The notes under the pieces were generated by a model. That model was given only the letters and a program-made list of their open reading frames with translations, made no database searches and was not told the origin of the DNA. Positions 39,524 to 48,380 of a DNA stretch of 64,000 nucleotides are shown piece after piece; position 1 is the first letter of the stretch; the number at the start of each line of letters is the position of its first letter. Source of the DNA: Okeania sp. KiyG1. GTDB lineage: Bacteria; Cyanobacteriota; Cyanobacteriia; Cyanobacteriales; Microcoleaceae. The position numbers and the translations under genes were made by a program. Location: the NCBI RefSeq assembly GCF_014132355.1, contig NZ_BLZO01000011.1, forward strand, positions 99,315-163,314, written 5' to 3'.

Positions 39524-40972
39524 TCATAATTGACACTGGGCAGCACGAGTGAGAATTAAGGCAAAATTTTCACCGTTGCTACTGAGATGTCCCTTTGGAG
39601 CATCCATTGTAAACTTAAGGTCGTTCTTCAAGAAGTAACCATCGTCATCCTTATCTGTTCCAGCTTTCCATCCTACGGCGATCGCAAACCGTCGCCAAGC
39701 ACGAATATCCTCTCGAAAAGCTGCCAGGGTATCCTCATTCTCATCAATTACTTGAAGTTGAGCAGTGTAGCCAAATTTTCCCTTCGATCTTTGTGTCCAA
39801 ATTTGATTAATTCGCTGCAAATCTGGGCAAGAAAATTGCTCTGCTTCTGACTTCGATATGTAAGAGTAATCCCCATCTCGATCGCCAATTTGGTTAATTA
39901 ATTGCCAATTCTGTCGATCTGCTTTGCGCCATTGTCCTGCTTCTGCCAAAGCATCCAAACGATTGTACATTACCTCCACATCTTTCCCCTGTCCCGCTTC
40001 TATGACTCCTTTTGAGGATAGAGAAGCAACAACACCCAAAGCAAAACCAACCAAAGTAACACTAACCAAAGCAGCAATACCAGCAGCAATTCCCAAACGT
40101 TTATTAGAACGTTTATTAGAAATTGGGGGTTTACCAATATTCCTTAATTCGCCGATCACTTCATCAACAGTTTGATAACGATTTTTCCAATATTCGGCAA
40201 CCATTTTATCTAGAATTCGACCTAAATCATCACTCACATTAACTCGTTCTTTCCAGATAATTTCACCAGTGGATGGGTTTTCAGGAAACTGATTTACCCG
40301 CATTCCAGTTAATACTTCAATACCGATCGTTCCCACAGCATAAATATCGCTACAAAATTTAGGTTTACCTGCTGCTTGTTCGCTAGGCATATATCCAGTA
40401 GTTCCCACTGCTATTGTTGTAGTTGCATGACCCCCACTTGTCACTGTTAATACTTTAATTTCTTTCACTGCCCCAAAATCTATTAATACAATTTTGCCAT
40501 CAGATTTTCTCCGCATAATATTTTGTAGTTTTAAGTCACGATGAATTACGTTTTGCTGATGTACATATTTTAAAACCTCTAAGATTTCAATTAATAGTTT
40601 AACGGTCTCATTTTCTGTAAATCTTCCTTGAAAATAAATCTCTTTGGCTAAGTCATTTCCTTCAATAAATTCTTGTACTAAATAAAATTGCCCTCCCTCT
40701 TCAAAATAGTTAAAAAATGTAGGTATTTGATTATGTTTACCCAGGTTTTGTAAGGCTTTTGCTTCTTTTTCAAATAATTTTTTAGCCACTTGAAAAACTT
40801 TCGGTCGCTGGTCTGAAGGAGTTAGTTGTTTAACAACACATTGAGGATGATTAGGATGCTCTAGATCGGTAGCTAAATAAGTAGTTCCAAAACTACCCTT
40901 TCCTAACTCAGAGATAATTTGATAACGATGCCTAAGTATTCTGTTAGTCATTATTTTTAAGTTTGTAAGCAT
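39524..40972 (-). CDS. Ser/Thr protein kinase with C-terminal GUN4-like domain
   Basis: A 482-residue protein. Kinase domain ~16-275: LGKGSFGTTYLAT, VVKQL (Lys48), VIHRDLKLQN (Asp146), IDFGAV (Asp165) and a GTTGYMPSEQ activation segment. A transmembrane helix spans ~292-315 (LGIAAGIAALVSVTLVGFAL). Residues ~335-480 match a GUN4 (tetrapyrrole-binding) domain: YNRLDALAEAGQWRKADRQN, CPDLQRINQIWTQRSKGKFG and a late GHL. Found in cyanobacteria as membrane kinase-GUN4 fusions; it may sense tetrapyrroles outside the cytoplasm. Alternative start at MTNRIL (residue 8). Confidence 0.9.
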   Translation of the reverse strand: MLTNLKIMTNRILRHRYQIISELGKGSFGTTYLATDLEHPNHPQCVVKQLTPSDQRPKVFQVAKKLFEKEAKALQNLGKHNQIPTFFNYFEEGGQFYLVQEFIEGNDLAKEIYFQGRFTENETVKLLIEILEVLKYVHQQNVIHRDLKLQNIMRRKSDGKIVLIDFGAVKEIKVLTVTSGGHATTTIAVGTTGYMPSEQAAGKPKFCSDIYAVGTIGIEVLTGMRVNQFPENPSTGEIIWKERVNVSDDLGRILDKMVAEYWKNRYQTVDEVIGELRNIGKPPISNKRSNKRLGIAAGIAALVSVTLVGFALGVVASLSSKGVIEAGQGKDVEVMYNRLDALAEAGQWRKADRQNWQLINQIGDRDGDYSYISKSEAEQFSCPDLQRINQIWTQRSKGKFGYTAQLQVIDENEDTLAAFREDIRAWRRFAIAVGWKAGTDKDDDGYFLKNDLKFTMDAPKGHLSSNGENFALILTRAAQCQL

Positions 40973-41031
40973 TCAGCTGTCAGCTATCAGCTATCAGCTA
41001 TTGTTTCTGGTTTTAGATAACAGTTTTATTA

Positions 41032-41164
41032 ACAGAACTTATGCACGGATACTAAATAAAGTGAGGGCATTTTGCTCCGCAACATATAAAGCGGAGCTTG
41101 GCGCTAGCCAATGCCATTCGCCCCTAAATATGGCGTTTTCAAGATGAATCTGCGTAAGTCCTGT
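41032..41164 (+). repeat. MITE-like family C copy
   Basis: ACAGAACTTATGCA at the left and TGCGTAAGTCCTGT at the right are inverted with two mismatches. A GGGCGAATGGC-type palindrome derivative (GCCAATGCCATTCGCCCC) lies inside. A second copy is at 54175-54267 and a lone end at 31824. Confidence 0.7.
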
Positions 41165-41278
41165 TAATCTTTTACAACAGTTTCTATAGGCTAACTTTCG
41201 TTAACTTAACAATATTAAAATCGGGAATTTTGATAATTAAGAAAATATACATATCAATATATCAAAAGAATTAATATC

Positions 41279-41355
41279 TCCTAACCTCTGAATTCTAACT
41301 TCTGAATTCTAAATTCTGAATTCTAAATTCTGAATTCTAAATTCTGAATTCTAAA
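41279..41355. repeat. ATTCTGAATTCTAA tandem repeat
   Basis: About five copies of the 14-mer CTGAATTCTAAATT follow one another. They end 130 bp before the acyl-CoA synthetase gene. Nothing else of note is seen in 41165-41485. Confidence 0.75.
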
Positions 41356-41485
41356 AGCCTCATACTCTGCCAAGATAAGAGAAAATCAATACAGGGGTAA
41401 GTTGGTAAACTGTCCCTAAAATTAGTAAAATTGCCCAAAATTCTCAGATACTAGATTTATAATCAATAGTTTTAGGAAGCAGATA

Positions 41486-43450
41486 ATGACCATATATATA
41501 CAATCTCCCGACTCTTGGCAAATGAGCGATCGCGAACGTGCCAATCTCCAACAAGTCACTCTCTACAACTCAGTTCAATCTCTCTCAGAAATATGGCCAC
41601 TGGCTGCCAAACATTATCATCAGACCATCGCCCTCCATGACCCCCATGCCAAACCAGAAGTCAAATTTACCTATGCAGAACTAAATGAACAGATTCAAAA
41701 ATTTGCTGCTGGTTTACAATCATTGGGGGTTGTCCCTACAGAAAATGAAGCATCAATACCTCCGAGAGTGGCCTTATTTGCTGAGAATAGCCCTCGGTGG
41801 ATGATTGCCGACCAAGGTATTATTGTTGCAGGGGGAGCAGATGTGGTCAGAAGTGGGACTGCAGATATCGAAGAATTGGCTTATATTCTTCAACATAGTG
41901 GCAGTGTGAGTTTGGTCGTGGAAAATTTGGCCTTGTTGAAAAAATTGAGCGATCGCCTGCAAGACTTACCCATACATTTAATTATTCTGCTGTCTGAAGA
42001 AGACCCAAACCCTGAAGAAAGTCTACCTGTAGTTAAATTTTCTCAAGTCATTGCTACAGGAGAAGACCGCCCCCTCAAACCCACTAAGCAAAACCTGGAA
42101 ACTCTTGCTACTTTGCTCTACACCTCTGGCACAACTGGCAAACCCAAAGGTGTAATGCTGACTCATGGCAACTTGCTCTATCAAATTAATGTTCTCGGGG
42201 CACTTATTCAACCCAATCCAGGAGAATACACCCTAAATATCCTACCAACTTGGCATACTTTTGGCAAAACAGGAGAATATTTTTTCCTCTCCCAAGGTTG
42301 TACCCAAGTTTATACCAATAAACGTTCTCTGAAAAAAGACTTCCAAGAATATAAACCCCACTATGTCACCAGTGTGCCCAGAGTTTGGGAATTAATTTAT
42401 GAAGGGGTACAAAAACAACTCAGAGAACAACCAGCTAATAAACAAAAGTTAGCTCAATTTTTCCTAAGCGTAAGTCAACGTTACATTGAAGCTAGACGTA
42501 TTAGTCAAGGATTAGTTTTGCAACTTGACCCACCATCTCAGTCTCAGAAATTGCTGGCTACTTTACAAAGTTGGGTATTATTACCTCTTCATCGTCTGGG
42601 AGAAAAAATCATTTATCAAAAAATCCGGCAAGCTACTGGGGGTCGCCTGAAATTTGCCATAAGTGGGGGTGGTTCTCTAGCGATGCACTTAGAAAACTTC
42701 TTTGAAATAGTTGGTATAGGCTTATTGGTAGGATATGGTTTAACCGAAACTTCTCCAGTTTTGACTGTTCGACGCTATTGGAAAAATCTCCGTGGGTCTG
42801 CTGGTAAACCTATTCCAGCTACTGAGATTAAAGTATTAGACCCAGAAACTAACAAAACTCTCACAGTTGGTAATAAAGGTGTAGTTTGGGCACGAGGGCC
42901 ACAAATCATGACTGGTTATTATCAAAATCCTGAAGCTACTGAGAAAGTTATTGACTCCGAAGGTTGGTTTAATACTGGCGATATTGGTTGGATAACCCCA
43001 GAAAATGATTTGGTATTAACTGGTCGGGCAAAAGATACAATTGTTCTAACTAATGGGGAAAATATTGAACCTCAGCCCATTGAAGATGCTTGTGCCCGCA
43101 GTCAATATATTGACCAAATTATGCTAGTGGGGCAAGACCAGAAATTTTTGGGCGCTTTAGTTGTGCCTAATATTGAAGCAGTGGAACAATGGACTATTCA
43201 ACTTAATCCTTCAGAATCTCAACCAAAGATTGATTGGGAAAGTAAGACCATTCAAGAATTGTTCCGCCAGGAATTGAATCGGGAGGTAAAAAATCGCCCC
43301 GGATATCGGCCTGATGACCGCATTGGGCCTTTTCGCTTGATTCTGGAGCCGTTTACAGTAGAAAATGGCATGACAACCCAAACCCTGAAGATCAAACGTC
43401 CCATTGTCACGGACCATTACCGCGATATGATTAACAAGATGTTTGATTGA
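41486..43450 (+). CDS. Long-chain acyl-CoA/acyl-ACP synthetase (AMP-binding)
   Basis: A 654-residue protein. The AMP-binding P-loop is LLYTSGTTGKPKGVMLTHGN; GYGLTETSP, the Asp motif WFNTGDIGW and the Lys-containing tail motif (MTTQTLKIKRP) follow in order. This is the size and order of cyanobacterial Aas/FadD-type enzymes, which activate free fatty acids recycled from membrane lipids or taken up. It lacks a signal peptide and is probably membrane-associated. AGGAAG before the ATG serves as ribosome site. The ACP versus CoA choice cannot be read here. Confidence 0.93.
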   Translation: MTIYIQSPDSWQMSDRERANLQQVTLYNSVQSLSEIWPLAAKHYHQTIALHDPHAKPEVKFTYAELNEQIQKFAAGLQSLGVVPTENEASIPPRVALFAENSPRWMIADQGIIVAGGADVVRSGTADIEELAYILQHSGSVSLVVENLALLKKLSDRLQDLPIHLIILLSEEDPNPEESLPVVKFSQVIATGEDRPLKPTKQNLETLATLLYTSGTTGKPKGVMLTHGNLLYQINVLGALIQPNPGEYTLNILPTWHTFGKTGEYFFLSQGCTQVYTNKRSLKKDFQEYKPHYVTSVPRVWELIYEGVQKQLREQPANKQKLAQFFLSVSQRYIEARRISQGLVLQLDPPSQSQKLLATLQSWVLLPLHRLGEKIIYQKIRQATGGRLKFAISGGGSLAMHLENFFEIVGIGLLVGYGLTETSPVLTVRRYWKNLRGSAGKPIPATEIKVLDPETNKTLTVGNKGVVWARGPQIMTGYYQNPEATEKVIDSEGWFNTGDIGWITPENDLVLTGRAKDTIVLTNGENIEPQPIEDACARSQYIDQIMLVGQDQKFLGALVVPNIEAVEQWTIQLNPSESQPKIDWESKTIQELFRQELNREVKNRPGYRPDDRIGPFRLILEPFTVENGMTTQTLKIKRPIVTDHYRDMINKMFD

Positions 43451-43549
43451 AATAGCAGTCAGCACCTCAGCGGTCAGCGGTCAGCTCTCAAGGCATAAAA
43501 TGGGGAGTTCAAATAATGAACCTCAGACAGGGAAATGTTTTTCTCTCTA

Positions 43550-43584
43550 TTCCCTGTTCCCTGTTCCCTGTTCCCTGTTCCCTG
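43550..43584. repeat. TTCCCTG heptamer repeat
   Basis: Five head-to-tail TTCCCTG units lie between the acyl-CoA synthetase gene and the YlqD-like gene. Confidence 0.8.
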
Positions 43585-43704
43585 CTATATGGGGATTTTA
43601 GATTTTGGATTAAGTATCATCCAGATTTTCTGCAATCTTAAAGTCTAAAATCAATATTCTCGCCTTTATGTACAAACAAAAATAAACTGACAAGAACAAC
43701 TTTT

Positions 43705-44154
43705 ATGGAGTATTCTCAAACACAATTACTTTTAAAGCGAGCGATTAACGTTAGAGTAATCGTTACCCCACGCTGGAAAGAAGAAGCCCAACAACAACTA
43801 CAAGCCCAAATTAATAATTTAGATAGCCAACTACAACAGCTTGAAATACAAGGGCAAAAGGCAATTGCTGAAATTAGAAAGCAAAGTGTACAACCTCCAG
43901 GCCCTCAAGTACAACAGCAAATTAATAATATACAAGCACAGATCGGCCAAAAGAAAAATGAGTTTGTAGAGCAGAAAAATCAAGCTTTACAACAATTACA
44001 ACAAGTACAAACTTTGGAGTTAGAGCAAGAAGTTAGTCAAGGTCAAATTGAAAGTGTATTTACTGCTGATGTAGGAGATAATTTGATCAAGAAAATGCAA
44101 GTAGAAGTTCTCCTCCGCGATGGGGTAATTGAGGAAGTACGAGGTGAGGTTTAG
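43705..44154 (+). CDS. YlqD-family coiled-coil protein
   Basis: A 149-residue protein with LLLKRAINVRVIVTPRWKEE at the N-terminus, a long Gln-rich coiled coil (about 24-115) and a closing beta part (VGDNLIKKMQVEVLLRDGVI). The layout matches the YlqD family known from Bacillus and cyanobacteria, function unknown. It lies 254 bp after the acyl-CoA synthetase gene on the same strand. Confidence 0.85.
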   Translation: MEYSQTQLLLKRAINVRVIVTPRWKEEAQQQLQAQINNLDSQLQQLEIQGQKAIAEIRKQSVQPPGPQVQQQINNIQAQIGQKKNEFVEQKNQALQQLQQVQTLELEQEVSQGQIESVFTADVGDNLIKKMQVEVLLRDGVIEEVRGEV

Positions 44155-44184
44155 AGGGAAAAAAGAAGGTTTCAAGAATTTAGA

Positions 44185-44372
44185 ATTTAGAATTTAGAAT
44201 TTAGAATTACCTCTCCTTTAAAACGGATAGGATTGACTCAAAGGAAATTTTTTCTTCTCTTGGTCGATTGGATATGGCGAGGAGACCTCGCCATCCCATC
44301 CTGCGGACTGCTTCGCAAACGACCGCTTTTGATCCCCTTAAAAGGGGAGGCTTTATACCACAATTTTTCGGT
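44185..44372 (+). repeat. Family B intergenic repeat
   Basis: AATTTAGAATTTAGAATT tandem units, ACCTCTCCTTTAAAACGG, TCTTCTCTTGGTCGATTGG, a CATCCCATCCTGCGGACTGC palindrome segment, GACCGC and CCCCTTAAAAGGGGAGGC, ending ATTTTTCGGTAA. Same order as at 4871 and 16305. Confidence 0.7.
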
Positions 44373-44769
44373 AAGGTGTTAGGTAGTAGATAGTGGACTC
44401 ACCAAAAAAGAGGGTCTCAAGCCTCCCCTTAAAAGTAAACTTCAGTATTTCAAGGCTCTGGCTTTAGCTGGAGGTACTGTTTGAAGTCAGAAGTTAGAAG
44501 TAAGTAGGGGCGAATGGCCATTCGCCCGTACAGAAGTTAATCCACTCCTAAACCCCTCCCAACCCACCCCTAACCCATCCCAGGAGGGGAGGGGAAGTGG
44601 GGATTTGAGTAAGGTTGCAAAAACATTTCGCTTTAAAAGGCGGGGTGGCGCAACCCAATTATTTTGACAACTGATAACTGATAACTGATAACTGATAACT
44701 GATCAAAATTCCCTCCTTTCCTCAGCCTTTCCTGATAATCGATCGACAAAAAAACAACGGAAAATTAAC
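44373..44769. repeat. Spacer of palindromes and heptamers before the E2 gene
   Basis: Holds an inverted CCTCCCCTTAAAAG segment, GGGGCGAATGGCCATTCGCC (near 44508), the CCCAACCCACCCCTAACCC unit and five GATAACT units (about 44668-44702). No gene. Confidence 0.6.
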
Positions 44770-46068
44770 ATGATTAACGAAGTATTCATGCCTGCCCTTA
44801 GTTCCACTATGACCGAGGGTAAAATTGTTTCTTGGCAAAAATCCACTGGTGATTGGGTGGAAAAAGGGGAAACAGTAGTAGTGGTTGAATCAGATAAAGC
44901 AGATATGGATGTGGAATCCTTTTTCTCTGGATATCTGGCCAATATAATTGTGGAAGCTGGTGATGTGGCAGCTGTAGGGTCTACGATCGCTTTATTGGCT
45001 GAAACAGAGGCAGAAATTGAAACAGCTAAACAGCAAGGAGGTGCTACAACTAAGCAAGAAACTGCTCCTGCTGCTTCTACTTCTGCAAGCGCTGTTGCTA
45101 CAGCCCCAACTTCTGTCACCACAGAAACAAAAGAGAACAACGGTCGCCGTAATGGACGGATTATTGCTTCCCCTCGTGCCCGGAAGTTGGCCAAAAAATT
45201 GAAGGTAGATTTAAGTACTCTCAAAGGTACTGGGCCTCATGGTCGCATTGTGGCAGAAGATGTAGAAATGGCGACAGGTAGTGCTCCCACTCCGGCGGCT
45301 GCACCTGTGAAGACCGCTACTCCCGTTATTCCTACTCAACCATCTATTCCTACTCCTCCACCTCCACCATCTGCACCTCCGACTCCGGTGACTCCTGGAC
45401 AAGTTGTGAAGATGAATACTCTGCAAAATGCAGTGGTACGAAATATGATGGTAAGTTTATCTGTGCCGACTTTCCATGTTAGTTACACGATCGCTACAGA
45501 TAATTTAGATGGGTTGTATAAACAGATTAAGTCTAAGGGTGTGACGATGACTGCGATGTTAGCAAAAGCCATAGCAATGACTTTGCAACAACATCCTTTA
45601 TTAAATGCTGCTTATGTGGAAGGGGGTATTCAGTATCCTTCTGGGATTAATATTGCAGTGGCGGTGGCAATGCCTGATGGCGGTTTGATTACACCTGTAT
45701 TGCAAAATGCTGACAAGATGGATATATATTCTCTATCTCGCACTTGGAAAGGTTTAGTAGAAAAGGCGCGGGCAAAGCAGTTGCAACCAGATGAATATAG
45801 TACTGGTACGTTTACTCTATCTAACTTAGGAATGTTTGGAGTAAATCAGTTTGATGCTATTTTGCCACCTGGTCAGGGTTCAATTTTGGCGATCGGTTCA
45901 TCTCAACCCCAGGTAGTAGCAACTGCTGATGGGATGATTGGAGTTAAGCGACAAATGCAGGTAAATATTACTTGCGACCATAGAATTATTTATGGTGCTG
46001 ACGCTGCTGCTTTCTTGCAAGATTTAGCAAAATTGATTGAAACTAACCCCCAGTCTTTGACTATGTAG
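44770..46068 (+). CDS. Dihydrolipoyllysine acetyltransferase, E2 of pyruvate dehydrogenase
   Basis: A 432-residue protein. Lipoyl domain 1-75 with lipoyl-Lys43 in VVESDKADMDVESF; an Ala/Thr linker; the E1/E3-binding domain ~128-168 (RIIASPRARKLAKKLKVDLS, GTGPHGRIVAEDV); a Pro-rich linker with eight or so prolines near 195; and the catalytic core from ~205 with catalytic His404 in CDHRIIYGADAAAFL. DHRxxYGAD, in place of DHRxxDG, is typical of cyanobacterial and plastid E2. It transfers acetyl groups to CoA. A single lipoyl domain is usual in this group. Confidence 0.93.
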   Translation: MINEVFMPALSSTMTEGKIVSWQKSTGDWVEKGETVVVVESDKADMDVESFFSGYLANIIVEAGDVAAVGSTIALLAETEAEIETAKQQGGATTKQETAPAASTSASAVATAPTSVTTETKENNGRRNGRIIASPRARKLAKKLKVDLSTLKGTGPHGRIVAEDVEMATGSAPTPAAAPVKTATPVIPTQPSIPTPPPPPSAPPTPVTPGQVVKMNTLQNAVVRNMMVSLSVPTFHVSYTIATDNLDGLYKQIKSKGVTMTAMLAKAIAMTLQQHPLLNAAYVEGGIQYPSGINIAVAVAMPDGGLITPVLQNADKMDIYSLSRTWKGLVEKARAKQLQPDEYSTGTFTLSNLGMFGVNQFDAILPPGQGSILAIGSSQPQVVATADGMIGVKRQMQVNITCDHRIIYGADAAAFLQDLAKLIETNPQSLTM

Positions 46069-46370
46069 GCGAGTATTGTAGGGGCAAACGGCCGTTTGCC
46101 CTACTGATATCAAATCTGGTAGCATTGGTGTGTGGGGGAGTGTGGGGAGTGTGGGGATATGTGACAATAACTCTGTAAGGGCGAATGCCATTCGCCCCTA
46201 CTGTTTTAATATCATGTTCAGACAGGTCAGTTATAATAAAATTTAAGGACTGACAGTACCCACAGTACTAAAGAAATACTGAAATTATCAATACCCCATC
46301 TCCAATATTTCCAACGATATATTTCGGTTTCTCCCCCACTCCCTCACTCCCACACTCCCCACACTCACAC
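46069..46370. repeat. Palindromic and tandem repeats between convergent genes
   Basis: GTAGGGGCAAACGGCCGTTT then GCCCTAC (46078-46104) and GGGCGAATGCCATTCGCCC (about 46180-46198) are strong hairpins. GTGTGGGGAGTGTGGGGA and CTCCCACACTCCCCACAC are in inverted orientation, about 46129 and 46345. Hairpins may serve as terminators for the converging genes. Confidence 0.6.
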
Positions 46371-47225
46371 TTAGGGTGGTGCTTCGGGACTGAGAATAAC
46401 GATATATTCCCCGCGATCGCTCTGCTGAATAACGACAACGGGAGGATGAGCATTTGCTTGGTCATTTTTTGACAAAGAAGGGAATATATAATATTGACTA
46501 TCTCTATCGATTAGTAGTCGCCACACAACTTGCGGATAATTAGGGTCAGTTTTGTTATTAAAATCCCCTTGTAGTAACTCTTTATATAATTCTAAATCTC
46601 CAATAACACGAAAACTGCTAACATTAGGATCGTCTCCAATATCGTCAACTTTTCTGCCCAATGATAGTCGATTTTCTGGTGTTATTAAAGTCACTACTGG
46701 AAGAAATGATGTTTCGTTGCGTGAGTCTCGAATAGCATCAATTTTTCCCTGACTTTGACCAAGGAAAAATAAGGCTGTTAATAACCAGGCGACTATGACA
46801 ATTTCATTAATTAAAACTTTGTCATATTTCTGATAGTTAATTTGTTGAAAATAAAGAAATGATTGAATATTCTGTGGTATTTTTGGGTGTTTAGTTTTTA
46901 AGCTCCATTTCAATAATTTTAAACGCAATTCATTGAGAATTTTATCTAATTTTTGGGTGAAAATTTTAATCAGATGGAAAATATTTGGAACAATAATAAA
47001 AGAAGCGATCGCTATTACTATAGTACGAAAAAAAGTTGAAAAATCTCCACTAGATATGTTGCCGAAAAATACCTGTATTGGCACAATGAAAAATGATTCA
47101 AAAGGTAAATCTAGAGTAGTTACTTCCAGTTGAAAATAAGCAAAATAAGCCCAACGATAAATCCAACCTGTAAAATATAAACCAATTCCTAATAAACTTA
47201 ATAAACCCGCAATTCTTCCCAACAT
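46371..47225 (-). CDS. Membrane protein, unknown function
   Basis: A 284-residue protein with hydrophobic segments at about 6-32 (LLSLLGIGLYFTGWIYRWAY), 42-58, 66-88 (TIVIAIASFIIVPNIF) and 140-158 (IVIVAWLLTALFFLG). A soluble C-terminal domain (~165-284) has SLGRKVDDIGDDPNVSSFRV and LLIDRDSQYYIFPSLSKN. Three or four helices plus a soluble beta-rich domain fit a cyanobacterial envelope protein. Family not recognised. Confidence 0.7.
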   Translation of the reverse strand: MLGRIAGLLSLLGIGLYFTGWIYRWAYFAYFQLEVTTLDLPFESFFIVPIQVFFGNISSGDFSTFFRTIVIAIASFIIVPNIFHLIKIFTQKLDKILNELRLKLLKWSLKTKHPKIPQNIQSFLYFQQINYQKYDKVLINEIVIVAWLLTALFFLGQSQGKIDAIRDSRNETSFLPVVTLITPENRLSLGRKVDDIGDDPNVSSFRVIGDLELYKELLQGDFNNKTDPNYPQVVWRLLIDRDSQYYIFPSLSKNDQANAHPPVVVIQQSDRGEYIVILSPEAPP

Positions 47226-47538
47226 TTTGTATAAGTTATGATTTGACTGGAGCCAATTATTTTATCTATAAATATAGCAATTATTCCTAGCTTTTCTAAG
47301 GGGAGTCATTATTCCTAAGCCCCCCTTTCTAAGTGGAGTCATTATTTCTAAGCTCCCCTTTCTAAGGGGGGTTTGGGGGGATTATACTATGGGTAAGTCC
47401 TAATAGTATTAAAGTTTTCAGTCCATAAAATCTTACTTCTGACAACTGATAAATGATATTAGTAGAGGCTATTTTCAGAAAAATTAACTCTTCTAGTGAA
47501 GAAATAATAGTAGACAATATTTCTATCTGATATCCACA
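47226..47538. other. Spacer with GTCATTATTCCTAAG repeats
   Basis: Three imperfect ~35-bp direct copies at 47290-47390: AAGGGGAGTCATTATTCCTA, AAGTGGAGTCATTATTTCTA and a third CCCCTTTCTAAGGGG-type unit. No gene. Confidence 0.55.
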
Positions 47539-48123
47539 ATGAAGATAACTAAAATCATAATTATTTTTCTAGTGGCCTGTCTTACAGTAGTGATAGGAGA
47601 CATGAAACAAGCTATTAGCAATTCTAACCCTATTGTAGAAGCTCAAGCCCAATCACAACCACAACCTATTCCCATGTCATTACCTGTTAAGGCAAGAGTG
47701 ATACTAAAAGATGGCGACAGTAGATCTGGTAAATTGACAGAAATAAACTCCCAACACCTGACTATTACAAGAGATGGAAGTAATGGCAAAGAAGCGATCG
47801 CTAATATTACCCGGATTGAGTTTGATGGGGATATTTGGTGGCCAACTTCTACTGGATATATTGTTATTCGTGGGAATGAGGTGGAGATGAAGGGTAAACC
47901 CCGACGTTTTCAGGTACAAATGGATGGGTTGGAATGGGAGAATACAGAGAAAGGTATTGCTAAGATTAAACCTGAAGCTTTGGTGGGAGTAGATGATAGA
48001 AAAGGTATACCTAGAACCATGAGGAATATTATTAAGAGTCGTTATATTGTCAGTGAAATTGAGTTTCAACCGGAGCAACAAATTGTAATTATTACTGCTA
48101 CTTCTCACTCAAGAGAAGAATAA
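47539..48123 (+). CDS. Secreted small-beta-barrel-like protein, unknown function
   Basis: A 194-residue protein. A signal peptide is likely (KIIIIFLVACLTVVIGDM, cleavage after the QAQ or AQA region ~35-38). The mature part has VKARVILKDGDSRSGKLTEI, LTITRDGSNGKEAIANITRI and EFDGDIWWPTSTGYIVIRG, an Sm-like beta pattern. Two small motifs (VGVDDRKGIPRTM; SEIEFQPEQQIVIITATS) close it. Role unknown. Convergent with the PIN/partner genes beyond a hairpin. Confidence 0.72.
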   Translation: MKITKIIIIFLVACLTVVIGDMKQAISNSNPIVEAQAQSQPQPIPMSLPVKARVILKDGDSRSGKLTEINSQHLTITRDGSNGKEAIANITRIEFDGDIWWPTSTGYIVIRGNEVEMKGKPRRFQVQMDGLEWENTEKGIAKIKPEALVGVDDRKGIPRTMRNIIKSRYIVSEIEFQPEQQIVIITATSHSREE

Positions 48124-48130
48124 CTTTGTA

Positions 48131-48176
48131 GGTTGGGTTAAGCGTATCTCCCAACCCAACAACGTTAATTTTTTTC
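48131..48176 (+). terminator. Hairpin and T-run between convergent genes
   Basis: GGTTGGG (48131-48137) pairs with CCCAACC (48150-48156); a TTTTTTT run follows at 48169-48176. GGTTGGGTTAAGCG is also a common cyanobacterial interspersed hairpin, so it may be a repeat used as terminator. Confidence 0.6.
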
Positions 48177-48380
48177 CTAGGAATTGACAGAAGGATTTGA
48201 TATTTTTCTTTTTTTCAAAGGAGTTTTAATGAATTTGATTTTCCCTTTCCATTCTTTCTCAAATTGCTTTTGTCTCTCCAAACAATCAGCTAATATTAAT
48301 TCCGGATCGTAGTTAAAAGCTTTGGCGTGTTCTTCTCGAATTTGGTAAATTTCTTCTAAAATTTCATCAGGTAACATCAT
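48177..48380 (-). CDS. Small protein partner of the PIN-domain gene
   Basis: A 67-residue charged, mostly helical protein (MLPDEILEEIYQIREEHAKA, ILADCLERQKQFEKEWKGKI). Its start overlaps the 3' end of the PIN gene by 14 bp, so the two are translationally linked. That arrangement, toxin first, partner second, reverses the usual VapBC order. It lacks an evident DNA-binding fold. Similar tiny genes sit next to PIN genes in cyanobacteria; the antitoxin role is inference. Confidence 0.65.
   Translation of the reverse strand: MMLPDEILEEIYQIREEHAKAFNYDPELILADCLERQKQFEKEWKGKIKFIKTPLKKRKISNPSVNS

Noticed and set aside
44703-45224. 173-codon minus-strand frame opposite the E2 gene
   Set aside because: Antisense to the lipoyl domain and Ala-rich linker; composition is explained by the real gene.
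47704-48108. 134-codon minus-strand frame
   Set aside because: Antisense to the secreted 194-residue protein; no start context or motif.
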